NCBI GenBank assembly: GCA_024639745.1 | Contig: JAHEHW010000119.1 | Location: 1 to 6,087, forward strand | DNA: 6,087 nt | Direction of reading: 5' to 3' | Origin: Salaquimonas sp. | GTDB taxonomy: Bacteria > Pseudomonadota > Alphaproteobacteria > Rhizobiales > Rhizobiaceae | Part shown: piece by piece, positions 5,529 to 6,087 of the stretch | How the letters are laid out: every line of letters begins with the position of its first letter | Numbering within the stretch: the first letter of the stretch is position 1 | Position numbers and translations under genes: made by a program | The notes under the pieces: model-generated | What the model was told of the DNA's origin: nothing | Seen by the model: only the letters and a program-made list of their open reading frames with translations | Databases searched by the model: none

Positions 5529-6043
5529 ATGGACCGATTGGCCCTTGAAAGCGCTGGCGGGCTTGGTGATTTCGCCGTTCCGCCTACCTGTCTGGCATGC
5601 GATGCCATCATGGAAGAGCGCGGCGGATGCTGCGCGACCTGTCGGCCGAAGCTGCATTTCACCGCTGCGCCGATCTGCGCGGTCAGCGGAGTGCCGTTCG
5701 CGTATGACCAGGGTCCCGATGCGGTTTCTCCGGACGTGATCGCGGGACCGCCCCCCCCAGGCGCTGTCGATCTGCCGTCGTGTACGATGATCATGCAAGA
5801 CTGCTAGAGACATCGCTTAAGTATGGCAACCGGCTCGATCTGGCTCCATGGATGGCCAAGTGGATAGCGCACGCCGGACGGGCGTTGATGGAAGAAAAAC
5901 CGGTTGTCGTCCCGGGTCTGCTGATTGATGACGTGATTACATCGGGAGCGACGGTCGAGGCTGCAACCAGAGCTTTGAAGAGAGCGGGAGCCGGACCGGT
6001 TGACATTCTAACATTTGCCAGGGCTGGCGCAGTCATAGGCTAG
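5529..6043 (+). pseudogene. comF: Broken comF (amidophosphoribosyltransferase-like, double-strand-uptake/competence protein family)
   Basis: ComF proteins carry an N-terminal zinc ribbon and a type I phosphoribosyltransferase domain. In naturally competent bacteria they act in DNA uptake, and homologues persist in many species with unclear roles. Part one (5529 to about 5758) encodes PPTCLAC and CCATC (zinc pairs Cys21/Cys24 and Cys35/Cys38), then KLHFTAAPIC, GVPFAYDQG and VSPDVIAGPPP. Left in that frame it runs into unrelated residues and stops at 5805-5807. Part two continues in another frame from 5759 as RRCRSAVVYDDHARLLE, LKYGNRLDLAPWMAKW, VVVPG, then the PRPP-binding loop LLIDDVITSGATVEA, ending at 6043. 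The frame changes at a C8 tract (5751-5758). In addition, the usual stretch between VVVP and LLIDD, with the VPLH and RRFNQ motifs, is missing. Joined, the remains are about 170 residues against roughly 230-260 in the family. ATG 5529 is preferred over GTG 5505 because neither has a strong ribosome site and ATG is the commoner start. Confidence 0.85.
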
Positions 6044-6087
6044 GCGGCCCAATTAATTTCCAGACATGCGATGTATTCAGATGCTGG
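6044..6087. other. Unassigned right edge
   Basis: These 44 bases follow the comF stop. I see no start with a ribosome site that can be followed far enough to name a gene. In related genomes I recall a glutaredoxin gene after comF, but nothing here shows it. Confidence 0.3.

Noticed and set aside
5751..5758. C8 tract as a phase-variation switch for comF
   Set aside because: Restoring the frame would still leave the central catalytic part of the domain missing, so switching would not give a normal ComF. Decay is the simpler reading.
1..6087. CRISPR arrays, insertion sequences, tRNA or rRNA genes, prophage or toxin-antitoxin modules
   Set aside because: I looked for regular spaced repeats, terminal inverted repeats with transposase, cloverleaf sequences and small paired genes, and saw none.

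Overview
The window looks like a chromosomal housekeeping segment from an alphaproteobacterium, most likely of the Hyphomicrobiales (Rhizobium/Brucella-type). The evidence is the gene order as I recall it for that group: secA divergent from a secreted parvulin, then argJ, a GNAT acetyltransferase and mutT, and further on an NDUFAF5-like methyltransferase divergent from comF. The protein sequences also read like that group. Base composition is only moderately GC-rich, so I do not name a genus.

Left part (1-636): the first 114 codons of secA run leftwards off the window edge. A roughly 290-base divergent control region separates secA from the rightward genes. No RNA gene or complete strong promoter was seen there, although an 8-base word with a palindromic CTATAG core occurs once near each gene.

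Middle part (637-3963): four tightly packed rightward genes look like one transcription unit. They encode a Sec-exported parvulin-type prolyl isomerase, ArgJ (arginine biosynthesis), a GNAT acetyltransferase starting at TTG only 9 bases after argJ and in the same frame, and a MutT-type Nudix hydrolase. SecA plus the parvulin form an export-and-fold pair. ArgJ, GNAT and MutT are not linked by an obvious single pathway.

Pilin-like part (4012-4505): two small membrane-protein genes follow. The first (91 aa) resembles a Flp pilin but lacks the conserved glutamate after its Gly-Gly. The second (51 aa) is a textbook Flp/type IVb prepilin. No tad/cpa assembly genes are in view. A hairpin followed by T residues lies after the pilin gene, before the convergent methyltransferase.

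Right part (4546-6087): a leftward gene encodes an NDUFAF5/BioC-like SAM methyltransferase-fold protein whose glycine-rich SAM loop is not recognisable. Divergent from it is a comF gene that appears dead. A C8 tract breaks the frame, and the middle of the phosphoribosyltransferase domain is missing while both flanks remain. The last 44 bases hold nothing I can support.

I did not find a clearly new multi-gene system. The points most worth checking are the broken comF, the pilin/pilin-like pair, and the altered SAM loop of the methyltransferase.
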